Part shown: positions 14,854 to 23,621 of the stretch, piece after piece
Numbering within the stretch: the stretch's first letter is position 1
Layout of the letters: the number at the start of each line of letters is the position of its first letter
From: Lentzea cavernae
Lineage (GTDB): Bacteria; Actinomycetota; Actinomycetes; Mycobacteriales; Pseudonocardiaceae
Direction: 5' to 3'
Length of the DNA: 64,000 nucleotides
Assembly (NCBI RefSeq): GCF_014653695.1
Contig: NZ_BNAR01000001.1
Coordinates: 1,178,001 to 1,242,000 of the forward strand
Notes under the pieces: generated by a model
Seen by the model: only the letters and a program-made list of their open reading frames with translations
Told to the model about the DNA's origin: nothing
The model's database searches: none
Translations under genes and position numbers: made by a program

Positions 14854-17365
14854 GGCGACTATCAAGAGCTTGCTGTCACGCAAGCTCCGGCTGGTGCTGT
14901 CCGCGCTCGCGGTGGTGCTGGGCGTGATGTTCGTGTCCGGTTCGTTCGTCCTGACCGACACGCTGCAGCGGTCGTTCACCGACCTGTTCTCGTCGGCGTT
15001 CGCCAACGTGGACGTCTCGGTGACGCCGAAGGCGGAGAAGGGCAAGCAGCCCGAACCTCTTGCGCCGCAGACGATCGCGGACGTCAAGGCCGTGCCGGGC
15101 GTGGCGTCGGCCGTCGGTGACGTGCAGGGGTCGGCGCGGCCGATCGGCAAGAACGGCAAGGTCATCACCACGTCGGGCTCGCCGCGGTTCGGGTTCAACT
15201 GGACCGGCACGGGCGACGAGAAGATCCGTGACGGCAAGGCGCCGGTCGCGGACAACGAGGTCGTCATCGGCGGTTTCCTCGCGACGACCGGTGGTTTCAA
15301 GGTCGGCGACGACATCGCGCTGCTGACGCTGGAGCCCAAGAAGACGTTCAAGGTCGCCGGCATCTACGAGTACGCGGGCGGCCGCGACTCGCTGGGCGGC
15401 GAGCTGTCGGTGGCGTTCACCGAGCCGGTGGCGCAGCAGTTGTTGCTGGGCAAGAAGGACGTGTACTCCGGTGTGACCGTCAAGGCGGCGCAGGGCACGT
15501 CCGACGACGCGCTGCGGGACGCCGTCGCGGCCAAGCTCGGTTCCGGCTACGACGTCAAGACCGGTGCGACGCTGGCGAAGGAGCAGGCCGACCAGATCAA
15601 CGAGGGCCTGAAGTTCTTCAACTACGTGCTGCTCGGGTTCGCGGGCATCGCGTTGTTCGTCGGCATCTTCATCATCCTCAACACGTTCTCCATCATCGTC
15701 GCCCAGCGCACGCGGGAACTGGCGCTGCTGCGGTCGATGGGCGCCTCGCGCGGCCAGGTCATCGGCTCCGTGGTGCTGGAGGCGCTGGTGATCGGCCTGA
15801 TCGCCTCGATCGTGGGTCTCGCGGCGGGCGTCGGCATCGGCGCGCTGCTGGCGAAGATCTTCAGCTCCGTGGGCGGCACCAGCCTGCAGCTGGCGGGCAT
15901 CGGCGTGCCGATGTCGGCGGTCATCTCGTCGTTCGCGGTGGGCATGATCGTCACCGTGGTCGCGGCCGTCATGCCGGCGCTGCGGGCGTCGCGGATCGCC
16001 CCGGTGGCGGCGATGCGCGAGGCGGCGACGCCGGACCGGCCGCTCACCAAGATCACGATCACCGGTGCGCTGGTGGCCGCCGCGGGTGGCACGGCGCTCG
16101 CCTTCGGCTTCAACCAGGCCTCGCTGCCGCTGATCTTCGGCGGCATCCTGGTGGCGTTCGTCGGTGTCGCGCTGCTGACCCCGATCCTGTCGAAGCCGAT
16201 GGTGTCGCTGATCGGGCGCCTGCTGTCGTGGTCGATGCCCGGCTTGCTGGGGCGCCGCAACTCCGCGCGCAACCCGCGCCGCACCGCGATCACCGCGGCC
16301 GCGCTGATGGTCGGCATCTCGCTGATCACCGGGGTGAGCGTGGTGCTGACGTCGGCGACCAAGTCGATCGAGAAGCTGGCCTCCGGTCAGCTGCAGACCG
16401 ACCTGATCATCTCCGGCGAGGGCCAGATGGAGGGCCAGCCGGCGACGTTCGGGCGGGACGTGCTGACGAAGGTCGAGAAGACCGACGGAGTGAAGTCGGC
16501 GTTCGGCTGGTCGCAGGACGGCGTGCTGCAGGGCGAGGACCAGCTGTTCGCGGTCGCCGTCACGGACGTGTCGGCGTTGAAGGAGATGTTCGCCCTCAAG
16601 CCGAAGTCCGGTGACATCAAACCGTTGCGGGACGACCAGGTGGGCCTGCCGGAGGACCTCGCGACCGAGAAGAACTGGACGGTCGGCAGCACGATCACGC
16701 TGCAACTGGCCAAGGGCGAGCCCCGCACCTACACGGTGGCGTTCGTCTGGTCCAAGTCGCAGGTGCTGCAGGGCGCGATGGTGCTGCCGGAGTCCTCGAG
16801 CAAGGACTTCCGGTCCGACCAGATCGGCCAGGCGTTCGCGCAGGTGACGCCGGGGGCGAACGTGGCGGACGTGCAGAAGCGCGTCGAGCCGTTGTTCGCG
16901 GACAACCCGGAGATCACCGTGCAGGACCGCAGCGGGTTCGTGAAGCAGACGACCTCGCAGTTCGACACGGTCCTGCTGATGATCCAGATCCTGCTGGCGC
17001 TGGCGATCCTGATCGCCGTGCTCGGCGTCATCAACACCCTGGCGCTGTCGGTGATCGAGCGGACGCGTGAGCTGGGTCTGCTGCGGGCGATCGGCATGCG
17101 GCGGGCGCAGGTGATGCGGATGATCACCGTCGAGTCGGTGGTGATCTCGGTGTTCGGCGCGGTGCTCGGCCTCGCCGTCGGTCTCGCGCTGGGCGTCGCG
17201 ACCGTGCAGGCGCTCAAGGACCAGGGCATCTCGGAGCTCGGGCTCCCGTGGGCCACGATGGCGCAGTACCTCGTGGTGGCGGCGTTCGTCGGTGTGGTCG
17301 CGGCGATCCTGCCGGCCATCCGGGCCGCGCGCCTGAACGTGCTGGACGCGATCGCTTACGAGTAA
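14846..17365 (+). CDS. FtsX-like ABC transporter permease (two FtsX domains)
   Basis: The 839-residue protein has an N-terminal membrane segment (LRLVLSALAVVLGVMFVSGSF), a large extracellular MacB-type periplasmic-core-like domain, a first FtsX domain with three helices (about 260-400), a central helix pair and second ectodomain, and a C-terminal FtsX domain (about 700-835) ending RAARLNVLDAIAYE. This duplicated layout is typical of actinobacterial exporters of the macrolide/lipoprotein family. It pairs with the upstream ATPase; translation is coupled by the 8-base overlap. ATG 14846 (MFKATIKSLLSRKLR) is used rather than the upstream in-frame GTG at 14831. Confidence 0.9.
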   Translation: MFKATIKSLLSRKLRLVLSALAVVLGVMFVSGSFVLTDTLQRSFTDLFSSAFANVDVSVTPKAEKGKQPEPLAPQTIADVKAVPGVASAVGDVQGSARPIGKNGKVITTSGSPRFGFNWTGTGDEKIRDGKAPVADNEVVIGGFLATTGGFKVGDDIALLTLEPKKTFKVAGIYEYAGGRDSLGGELSVAFTEPVAQQLLLGKKDVYSGVTVKAAQGTSDDALRDAVAAKLGSGYDVKTGATLAKEQADQINEGLKFFNYVLLGFAGIALFVGIFIILNTFSIIVAQRTRELALLRSMGASRGQVIGSVVLEALVIGLIASIVGLAAGVGIGALLAKIFSSVGGTSLQLAGIGVPMSAVISSFAVGMIVTVVAAVMPALRASRIAPVAAMREAATPDRPLTKITITGALVAAAGGTALAFGFNQASLPLIFGGILVAFVGVALLTPILSKPMVSLIGRLLSWSMPGLLGRRNSARNPRRTAITAAALMVGISLITGVSVVLTSATKSIEKLASGQLQTDLIISGEGQMEGQPATFGRDVLTKVEKTDGVKSAFGWSQDGVLQGEDQLFAVAVTDVSALKEMFALKPKSGDIKPLRDDQVGLPEDLATEKNWTVGSTITLQLAKGEPRTYTVAFVWSKSQVLQGAMVLPESSSKDFRSDQIGQAFAQVTPGANVADVQKRVEPLFADNPEITVQDRSGFVKQTTSQFDTVLLMIQILLALAILIAVLGVINTLALSVIERTRELGLLRAIGMRRAQVMRMITVESVVISVFGAVLGLAVGLALGVATVQALKDQGISELGLPWATMAQYLVVAAFVGVVAAILPAIRAARLNVLDAIAYE

Positions 17366-17375
17366 GAGGAACGAG

Positions 17376-17417
17376 AGGTGCTGTGCCAGGCCGTCGCAGG
17401 CTGGCACAGCACCTTTT
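17376..17417. terminator. Bidirectional terminator between ABC permease and polyester hydrolase genes
   Basis: AGGTGCTGTGCCAG (17376-17389) and CTGGCACAGCACCT (17401-17414) form a perfect 14-bp stem followed by TTTCTC, between convergent genes. Confidence 0.85.
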
Positions 17418-17418
17418 C

Positions 17419-18258
17419 TCATGCGTGGGGGCAGGTGTCCCGGTAGGCGGAGATCAGCGTGTTCGGTGCAGGGGCCGGACACAGGAACTGGTCGTAACGC
17501 ACGTCGTCGTCGACGAACCGCTTGAGCCACGACAGCGTGTACTTCCGCACCGTCACGTTGTCGCTGCGAGGCGCCGAGTGGTCACCGCCGCGCAGTTCGA
17601 GGAACGCCTTGTCGGGCGCGGCCGTGATCGAGTTGTAGAACGGCGTGGAGTGCTGCGAGTTCGGCGCGGTGGGGTCGTTCTGGCCGCCGAGCACCAGGGT
17701 GGGCACCCGGACCGTCGACCAGCTCTTGGTGGAGTGCCAGCCGGCCATCGGGATCGAGGCCTGCAGGGCGGGCCTGGTCGCGGAGGCGCGCAGCGCTCCC
17801 CCGCCTCCCATCGAGTGGCCCATCACGGCGAGGCGCGAGGCGTCGACGCGCGGGTTGGTGCGCGCCACGTGGTCGAGTGCCGCGAGCAGCTGACGGCCCC
17901 GGCTGTCCGGGTCGTCGAGGGTGGACAGGGTGTTGATGGTGATCACGACGAACCCGTAGGACGCCAGTCTCGGACCGAAGTGCGCGACGGACGTCTGGGT
18001 GGCGGTGAAGCCGGGCGAGACAGCGATCGCACCGAACGTGAGGTCGCTGGTCGGTGTGTAGACGGTGCCGCCGCCGAAGGTCGACTGGCGGGCGACGGCC
18101 GCGGACGTCACGGCGAACGTGCCCCGGGAGGCTTCGACAGACGCGGCCGTGGGTGCGGGGCCGCGCTCGTAGGGGTTGGCCGCCGCGGTGGCGACGGCGG
18201 GGGCGGTGGCTGGGATCAGCGCCAGGACCAGCGCCGCAAGCAGGGTTTTGGTGCGCAC
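17419..18258 (-). CDS. Secreted cutinase / PETase-like polyester hydrolase
   Basis: The 279-residue protein has a Sec signal peptide (1 to ~26) and a mature part starting ANPYERGPAPT, as in Thermobifida-type cutinases (comparison from memory). The alpha/beta-hydrolase triad is Ser149 (VMGHSMGGGG), Asp195 (GGQNDPTAP) and His227 (GGDHSAP). Trp174 (AGWH) corresponds to the substrate-stacking Trp of PET hydrolases. The first oxyanion position is Phe84 (SPGFTA) instead of the Tyr common in actinobacterial enzymes, and Met150 is the second. Cys260 and Cys276 can form the conserved C-terminal disulfide. Expected role: extracellular hydrolysis of cutin or aliphatic/aromatic polyesters. The GTG 18258 start follows GAGGTG. 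It is divergent from GH85. Confidence 0.85.
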   Translation of the reverse strand: MRTKTLLAALVLALIPATAPAVATAAANPYERGPAPTAASVEASRGTFAVTSAAVARQSTFGGGTVYTPTSDLTFGAIAVSPGFTATQTSVAHFGPRLASYGFVVITINTLSTLDDPDSRGRQLLAALDHVARTNPRVDASRLAVMGHSMGGGGALRASATRPALQASIPMAGWHSTKSWSTVRVPTLVLGGQNDPTAPNSQHSTPFYNSITAAPDKAFLELRGGDHSAPRSDNVTVRKYTLSWLKRFVDDDVRYDQFLCPAPAPNTLISAYRDTCPHA

Positions 18259-18366
18259 GACGAAGACACCTCGATTGGTTGCAGGGGAACCAAAAGCGAC
18301 GGCGAGGCTCACGCTACCGCCCGGTAGCGCCGCTCCGATCCGGCCATATGGATGGTTACCGGGATG

Positions 18367-18398
18367 TTTCGACGAAGTTCGACGGCATGTCGTCGAAA
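18367..18398. promoter_or_regulatory. Long-spaced perfect inverted repeat between PETase-like and GH85 genes
   Basis: TTTCGACGA (18367-18375) and TCGTCGAAA (18390-18398) are a perfect 9-bp inverted repeat with a 14-base spacer containing a further TTCGACGG. It sits in the 240-base divergent region, ~100 bases from each start codon, and may control both secreted enzymes. The regulator is unknown. Confidence 0.45.
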
Positions 18399-18498
18399 TC
18401 GACGCGGTCACCCAGCGCAGCGGACCGGGACGTTGTCGTCCTGTCCAGTCACCGCAGCGGCGGTATGCGGCGAATCAGATGGCGCACGAGGGTGATCT

Positions 18499-20418
18499 AT
18501 GCCCACCCGCAGACAGTTCCTCGTTCTGAGCTCCACAGCGGCACTCACCGGTCTGCTGTCCGAGACTCCCGCGTTCGCGGCCGAGACCGCGCAGCCGTAC
18601 GCGTCCTATTGGCACCCGGCCACGATCCTGAACTGGGACCCGTCGACCGACCGGGACGCGAAGTACAACCGCAGCACCGTGCCGCTCGCCCGGCGGGTCG
18701 TCCCGGCCAGACCGGCCAACGCGCACGCCCGTCCGAACGAGGCCAGGGTGCAGGCGCTGGTGGCGTACGCGCCGACGAGCGCCAACCCGGCTCAGGGCTC
18801 GCTCGACATGAACTACTACGCCACGAACTACTGGCAGTACATCGACGAACTGGTGTTCTGGGGCGGTTCCGCGTCCGAGGGCCTGATCCTCGCGCCGAAC
18901 CCGACCGTCACCGACGCCGCGCACCGCAACGGCGTGCGGGTGATCGGCAACGTGTTCCTCCCGCCGACCGCGTACGGCGGCCAGATCCAGTGGGTCCGCG
19001 ACTTCGTCAAACGCGAGGGCGACCGGTTCCCGGTGGCGGACAAGATGGTCCAGGTCGCGCGCCACTACGGGTTCGACGGCTGGTTCCTCAACCAGGAGAC
19101 CGCCGGCGGCAACACCCAGCTCGCCAACGACATGCGCGACTTCATCGTCTACATGAAGAAGTCCGGCCTGCGGGTCATCTGGTACGACGCCATGACCGAC
19201 ACCGGCAGCGTCAGCTGGCAGAACGCCCTGACCGCGCGCAACCGGATGTTCTTCGAGCAGTCCGACGAGATGTTCATGAACTTCTGGTGGAGCGCCCAGG
19301 GTCTCGCGAACTCGGCCGCGCTCGCCCGGCAGATGGGCCGCAGCCCGTACGACCTGGCGTCCGGTGTGGACGTCGAGTCCAGCGGCTACAACACCAGCGT
19401 CGGCTGGGCGAGCGTGTTCCCCGAGGGCAGGCCGCACGTGACGTCGCTCGGCTTCTACCGTCCGGAGTGGACGTTCAAGTCGGCCACGGGCCCCGCTGAC
19501 TTCTACACCCGTGACAACAGGTTCTGGGTCGGTCAGAACGGCGACCCGTCGAACACCACGACGACGGCGAACTGGAAGGGCGTCGCCCACTACGTCACCG
19601 AGCTGACGCCGATCACCTCGCTGCCGTTCGTCACGAACTTCAACACCGGCCACGGCAGGAAGTTCGCGGTGAACGGCACGGTCCGCTCGGCGCAGGCCTG
19701 GAACAACCTGTCGCTGCAGGACGTCCTGCCGACGTGGCGGTGGAGCGTCACCGGCACCGGCACGAAGGTCACGCCGTCGCTCGACTGGGACGACCCGTAC
19801 GACGGCGGCACCGCGCTGAAGATCACCGGCACCCCGCAGTCCGCCAACGACGTCCGGTTGTTCGCGACCTCGCTGAAGCTCACCGGCGCCAGCCAGTTCG
19901 AGATCGTCCACCGCACCGGCACCGGCCCGTCCCGGCTCCAGGCCGTCCTGAAGATCGGTGCGACCGACGTGGTCCTGGACCTCGGCGGCGTCAGCGGTTC
20001 GTGGCGGCGCAGCGCGTTCCCGCTCGGCGAGCACTCCGGCGCGACGCTCACCGAGATCTCGCTGCGCGTCCTGCCGGGCGCGGCGATCACCGCGCTGATC
20101 GGCCGGATCGGCGTCACGAACCCGGTCATGACTCCCCCGGCGAGCCCGTCCAACGTCCAGGTGGAGCAGGTGAGCCGCATCGACGCCACGACGGCGGCGG
20201 CACGGCTCACCTGGACCCGGTCACCCGGTGCGAGGCAGTACCGGGTCTACAAGGCCGGCACCGAGCGGATCTTCCTCGGTGGCACGGCGAACGACGCGTA
20301 CTTCGTGCCCGCTGTCCCGCTCAACGCCGGCGAGACCGCGCGGATCGAGGTCGAGGCCGTCAGCGAGGCGTTCGACGTCTCGCCTCCCGCGACTATCTCG
20401 ATCACTGGTACACCCTGA
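18499..20418 (+). CDS. Secreted endo-beta-N-acetylglucosaminidase, GH85
   Basis: The 639-residue protein starts with a Tat-type signal (MPTRRQFLVL...AFAAE). The GH85 catalytic domain (about 30-390) contains YASYWHPATILNWDPSTD near the N-terminus, WGGSASEGLILAPN and the active-site motif FDGWFLNQET, with Asn198 stabilising the oxazolinium intermediate and Glu200 as acid/base. GH85 enzymes cut the chitobiose core of N-glycans on glycoproteins. A beta-sandwich region and a fibronectin type III-like end (about 540-639, PASPSNVQVEQV...) follow. ATG 18499 follows GAGGGTG. The 3' end overlaps the convergent GH16 gene by 17 bases. Confidence 0.88.
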   Translation: MPTRRQFLVLSSTAALTGLLSETPAFAAETAQPYASYWHPATILNWDPSTDRDAKYNRSTVPLARRVVPARPANAHARPNEARVQALVAYAPTSANPAQGSLDMNYYATNYWQYIDELVFWGGSASEGLILAPNPTVTDAAHRNGVRVIGNVFLPPTAYGGQIQWVRDFVKREGDRFPVADKMVQVARHYGFDGWFLNQETAGGNTQLANDMRDFIVYMKKSGLRVIWYDAMTDTGSVSWQNALTARNRMFFEQSDEMFMNFWWSAQGLANSAALARQMGRSPYDLASGVDVESSGYNTSVGWASVFPEGRPHVTSLGFYRPEWTFKSATGPADFYTRDNRFWVGQNGDPSNTTTTANWKGVAHYVTELTPITSLPFVTNFNTGHGRKFAVNGTVRSAQAWNNLSLQDVLPTWRWSVTGTGTKVTPSLDWDDPYDGGTALKITGTPQSANDVRLFATSLKLTGASQFEIVHRTGTGPSRLQAVLKIGATDVVLDLGGVSGSWRRSAFPLGEHSGATLTEISLRVLPGAAITALIGRIGVTNPVMTPPASPSNVQVEQVSRIDATTAAARLTWTRSPGARQYRVYKAGTERIFLGGTANDAYFVPAVPLNAGETARIEVEAVSEAFDVSPPATISITGTP

Positions 20419-22108
20419 CGTAGTCCAGCACCATGTCCTGCGGCAGCTGCGTCCCGGCCCCCGGCGGGCCGGGCCAGTCGCCGCCCACCGCGTTGTTGAT
20501 GATCAGGAAGAACGGGTGGTCGTAGACCCACGGACCGCGCGTGGTCTCCAGCACCTCACGGTCGACGGTGAAGAACCTGTTGCCGTCCACGGAGAACGTC
20601 ATGTGGCTCGAGTCCCACTCGACCGCGAACGTCCGGAACGCCGACGACGCGGGCTGACTGAGGTCCAGCGGCGACCCGTACCCGCCCGCGCCGAAGTACT
20701 GCGGCGCGTGCAGCGTCGAGTACACCCGGTTCGGCTCCTTGCCGACGTGCTCCATGATGTCGATCTCGCCGGTGTAGGGCCACGGCCTGCGCTGGTCGAA
20801 GAAGTCCGCGCCCAGCATCCAGAACGCCGGCCACAACCCCTGCGTCGACGACACCTTGATCCGCGCCTCGACGCGGCCGTAGGTGAAGTTGAACTTGCCA
20901 TAGGTGTTGAGCCGCCCGGACGTGTACTGGCACGTCCCGCTGCCGCTCACCGGGTCGACCGGGCACGCGCTGCCGGGGGTGACCTCACGCCGTGCCTGCA
21001 ACACCAGGTTGCCGTTGCCGTCGTGCCGGGCGTTGTTGTTGTTCGTGTAGTACTGCAGCTCGTTGTTGACGCCCGGCCCGACCTCCGGCGTCCACTTCGA
21101 GGCGTCCGGCGCAGTGCCCGCGGGAGCGTTGAACTCGTCCGACCACACCAGGCGGCCGGGGAACGACGGGTTCGGCGGCAGCGGAGGTGGCGTGATGGGC
21201 GCGCCGCCCGTGCCGTAGACCTGGAACTCCCACAACGAGTAGCCGTAGCCGTTCGACCTGGCCGTGCCGTACATCCGCACGTACCGGCCGGTGCCGCTGA
21301 CCGTCAGCGTCTCCTTGAAGCCGCGTCCGGCGGTGGTCGAGTAGATCTGCCGCCAGTTCGCGTTGTCGTCGGAGACCTCGAGGCGGTACGCGGTGGCGAA
21401 CGCCGGGTCCCACTGCAGCACGACCTTCGAGATCGTGGCCTGCGCGCCGAGGTCGACGGAGATCCAGCCGGGGTCGACCCAGCCGTTCGTCGCGCTCGTC
21501 GCCCAGCGGGTGGCGGGATCGCGGTCGAACGCCTTGGCCGGCGAGCACTGGCCGCAGTTCGCGTCGTCCTGGAACGTCGACGCGGCGCCGGACTTGCCGT
21601 ACGAGAGCAGGGTTTCCGCGGTGCTCCCCCGCGTGCCGAACACCTGGAACTCCCACAGCGAGTAGCCGTACTGCGTGGCCCGCTGAGTCAGGTCCAGCCG
21701 CACGTACCGGCCGGTGCCGGTGACCGCGAGGGTCTCGGTGCCGCCCGGGCCGGTCGTCGTTCGACGAAGTTCCTGCCAGTTCGTGCCGTCCGGTGAAATG
21801 CTCAGCGTGTAGGCCCGCGCGCTCGCGGCCTCCCAGGCCAGCACGACCTGGTCGACCCGCGCGGACGAGCCGAGGTCGATCTGGATCCACTGCGGGTCGC
21901 CGAACGCGCTGGACCAGCGGGTTCCGGCGTCGCCGTCCACGGCCGCGACCGGCGTGAAAGCGGCGTTCTCACTGCTGGACGCGGTGACGGGACGGTTCTG
22001 CGAGATGAGGGGACCCGCCGCAGAGGCCTGCGTCGGGACGATCAGAGCGGCCGCGACCAGTGCCGCGGCGAACAAGGGCAGTCTTCCGCGTTGAAGCCTT
22101 CCTGACAT
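20402..22108 (-). CDS. Secreted GH16 endo-beta-1,3-glucanase with two CBM32/F5-8C-like modules
   Basis: The 568-residue protein has a Sec signal (1 to ~30), two discoidin-like carbohydrate-binding modules (about 35-158 and 165-298, each ending YGYSLWEFQV.GT), a Pro linker (PPPLPPNP) and a GH16 domain (about 318-568). The catalytic motif GEIDIMEHVG supplies nucleophile Glu448, Asp450 and acid/base Glu453. The WPAFWMLG and laminarinase-like spacing favour beta-1,3-glucan (laminarin or fungal wall glucan) as substrate. An AGAGAGCGCTCTCT operator lies 38 bases upstream of the ATG, linking it to the LacI regulon described at 22146. A second strand gene (GH85) overlaps its 3' end. Confidence 0.88.
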   Translation of the reverse strand: MSGRLQRGRLPLFAAALVAAALIVPTQASAAGPLISQNRPVTASSSENAAFTPVAAVDGDAGTRWSSAFGDPQWIQIDLGSSARVDQVVLAWEAASARAYTLSISPDGTNWQELRRTTTGPGGTETLAVTGTGRYVRLDLTQRATQYGYSLWEFQVFGTRGSTAETLLSYGKSGAASTFQDDANCGQCSPAKAFDRDPATRWATSATNGWVDPGWISVDLGAQATISKVVLQWDPAFATAYRLEVSDDNANWRQIYSTTAGRGFKETLTVSGTGRYVRMYGTARSNGYGYSLWEFQVYGTGGAPITPPPLPPNPSFPGRLVWSDEFNAPAGTAPDASKWTPEVGPGVNNELQYYTNNNNARHDGNGNLVLQARREVTPGSACPVDPVSGSGTCQYTSGRLNTYGKFNFTYGRVEARIKVSSTQGLWPAFWMLGADFFDQRRPWPYTGEIDIMEHVGKEPNRVYSTLHAPQYFGAGGYGSPLDLSQPASSAFRTFAVEWDSSHMTFSVDGNRFFTVDREVLETTRGPWVYDHPFFLIINNAVGGDWPGPPGAGTQLPQDMVLDYVRVYQ

Positions 22109-22145
22109 GGGTGCTCCTGAGGCCGGAGAACGGGAGGTGAGGGCG

Positions 22146-22159
22146 AGAGAGCGCTCTCT
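22146..22159. promoter_or_regulatory. LacI-type operator, copy 1 (GH16 promoter)
   Basis: AGAGAGCGCTCTCT is a perfect 14-bp palindrome with the central CG typical of LacI-family operators. It shares the core GAGAGCGCTCTC with sites at 22283 and 35801 and is close in form to the CebR/CelR box of actinomycetes. Confidence 0.8.
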
Positions 22160-22282
22160 TGCGACAGGAGTTCAAGGCCGAGCGTCGGGCCACCGGATGC
22201 GCCCTGTCAAGAAAACCGGGACTTCTGAACGTTTCTTGCGGATTGACGGCCGATTGCGGGCTGCGCCATGCTCGAAGGGCGT

Positions 22283-22294
22283 GAGAGCGCTCTC
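22283..22294. promoter_or_regulatory. LacI-type operator, copy 2 (DUF1996-lipoprotein-LacI promoter)
   Basis: GAGAGCGCTCTC, a perfect 12-bp palindrome 29 bases before the ATG of the DUF1996 gene. Because the third gene of that operon is a LacI regulator, autoregulation through this site is likely. Confidence 0.8.
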
Positions 22295-22323
22295 CCAATC
22301 CTGCTGCGGAGAGGAAAGCTTCA

Positions 22324-23160
22324 ATGAAGAAGCGTCTGTTCCACATCGCCGCCGTCCTCGGGCTGATAGCCACGGCATTCAGCATTCCCGTTGCGGCGCA
22401 AGGAGAACCAGTCCGCGTGGCCGAGTTCCTCGCGGAGTGCCCGATCAGCCACCGGCTGGCGGACGACCCGATCGTGCTGCCGAACCTGGCCGGTGCCTCG
22501 CACTTCCACGACTTCTTCGGCAACCACTCGACGAACGCCCGCTCCACCCAGCAGTCGCTGGAGGGCCAGACCGGCAACTGCAACCCGGCGGCGGACATCT
22601 CGTCGTACTGGGTGCCGACGCTCTACCGGAACAACACGGCGATCGCACCGACCGGCGTGACCTTCTACTACCTCGGTGAGGGCGTGAACAACCCGGGGGC
22701 GATCCAGCCGACGCCGTACGGGTTGAAGATCGTCGCGGGCAACGCGAAGGCCACGGGTGATGCCGACAGCATCGCGCGCTGGTCCTGCCTGCACGCCGGG
22801 CACGTCAACCCGTCGAAGAACTTCGTGACCTGCCCGGCGGGCACGATGCTCGAGACTTACCTGGACTTCCCGCAGTGCTGGGACGGTCGCAACCTCGACT
22901 CGGCCGACCACAAGTCCCACATGTCCTACCCGGTCGCGGGCGGCTGCCCGTCGAGCCACCCCGTCTCGGTGCCGAAGCTGCGCATGGTGCTGAGGTATCC
23001 GGTCAACGGCAGCACGGCCGGACTCCGGCTCGCTTCCGGCACAGGACAGACGATGCACGGGGACTTCTTCAACGTGTGGCCGCGGGCGGAGATGGAACGC
23101 CGCGTCCGCAACTGCATCAACGTGGTGATCAAGTGCGACCACAACGGCAACCACGGATGA
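22324..23160 (+). CDS. Secreted DUF1996-domain protein
   Basis: The 278-residue protein has a signal peptide (MKKRLFHIAAVLGLIATAFS, cleavage near AAQ) and the DUF1996 signature: LPNLAGASHFHDFFGN near residue 60, Cys pairs (NCNPAADISSYWVP, SCLHAGHVNPSKN), PQCWDGRNLDSADHKSHMSY and a late DFFNVW. DUF1996 proteins are secreted by fungi and actinomycetes; their activity is not established to my knowledge. Conserved His, Asp and Trp residues suggest a metal- or carbohydrate-active fold. It starts the three-gene operon with the lipoprotein and LacI genes (ATGA overlap at 23157) and is preceded by an operator at 22283, so a role in polysaccharide use is inferred. Confidence 0.85.
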   Translation: MKKRLFHIAAVLGLIATAFSIPVAAQGEPVRVAEFLAECPISHRLADDPIVLPNLAGASHFHDFFGNHSTNARSTQQSLEGQTGNCNPAADISSYWVPTLYRNNTAIAPTGVTFYYLGEGVNNPGAIQPTPYGLKIVAGNAKATGDADSIARWSCLHAGHVNPSKNFVTCPAGTMLETYLDFPQCWDGRNLDSADHKSHMSYPVAGGCPSSHPVSVPKLRMVLRYPVNGSTAGLRLASGTGQTMHGDFFNVWPRAEMERRVRNCINVVIKCDHNGNHG

Positions 23161-23621
23161 CAGTGCTCCTGCTGGCAGGCCTTCTCTCGGCCTGCCAGCA
23201 GGCTCCACCCCCGTCACCACCTCCCCCGTCCCCGTCGTCGCAGAACGGTTACGGCGCAACGGAACGGGCGTTCGTCGAGCTCGCCATCGCCACGGACGAG
23301 CAGGCGCTCAAGCTGCTCGACCTGGCCGACCGGCCGGAGCTGGAGGAGAACCGGAACGTCGAGCTCGCCGAGCTGCGGAAGCTGCTCGACGCGCCGTACG
23401 TGAACAACCACGCCGGGCACGACATGCCGGGCATGCCGACGGACGCCGAGATCCAGCTCGCCTCGACCAGTCCGGACGCCCTGGAGCAGTTCGTGCACAC
23501 CCATCTCACCGAGTCGCTCGAGGTCGTCCGCTCGGCGGGTTCGGCCATCACGCACCCGCCGACCGCCGAGGTCGTGAAGCTGATGGAACGCCACCGCACG
23601 GCGGAACTGGCGGCGGGGTGA
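23157..23621 (+). CDS. Small lipoprotein, DUF305-like
   Basis: The 154-residue protein begins MTVLLLAGLLSACQQAPPPS, a lipobox LLSAC with lipidation at Cys13, followed by a Pro/Ser linker and a helical domain with HAGHDMPGMPTDAEIQLAS and HTHLTESLEVVRSA, reminiscent of DUF305-type proteins, which are rich in Met and His. A canonical metal-binding HH motif is not obvious, so the family link is tentative. The start overlaps the DUF1996 stop (ATGA) and the stop overlaps the LacI start (GTGA), so the three genes are translated as a unit. Confidence 0.65.
   Translation: MTVLLLAGLLSACQQAPPPSPPPPSPSSQNGYGATERAFVELAIATDEQALKLLDLADRPELEENRNVELAELRKLLDAPYVNNHAGHDMPGMPTDAEIQLASTSPDALEQFVHTHLTESLEVVRSAGSAITHPPTAEVVKLMERHRTAELAAG

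Noticed and set aside
14876-17530. 884-codon minus-strand open frame opposite the FtsX permease
   Set aside because: His/Arg/Gln-rich sequence typical of antisense frames in high-GC DNA; the plus-strand permease has clear domains.
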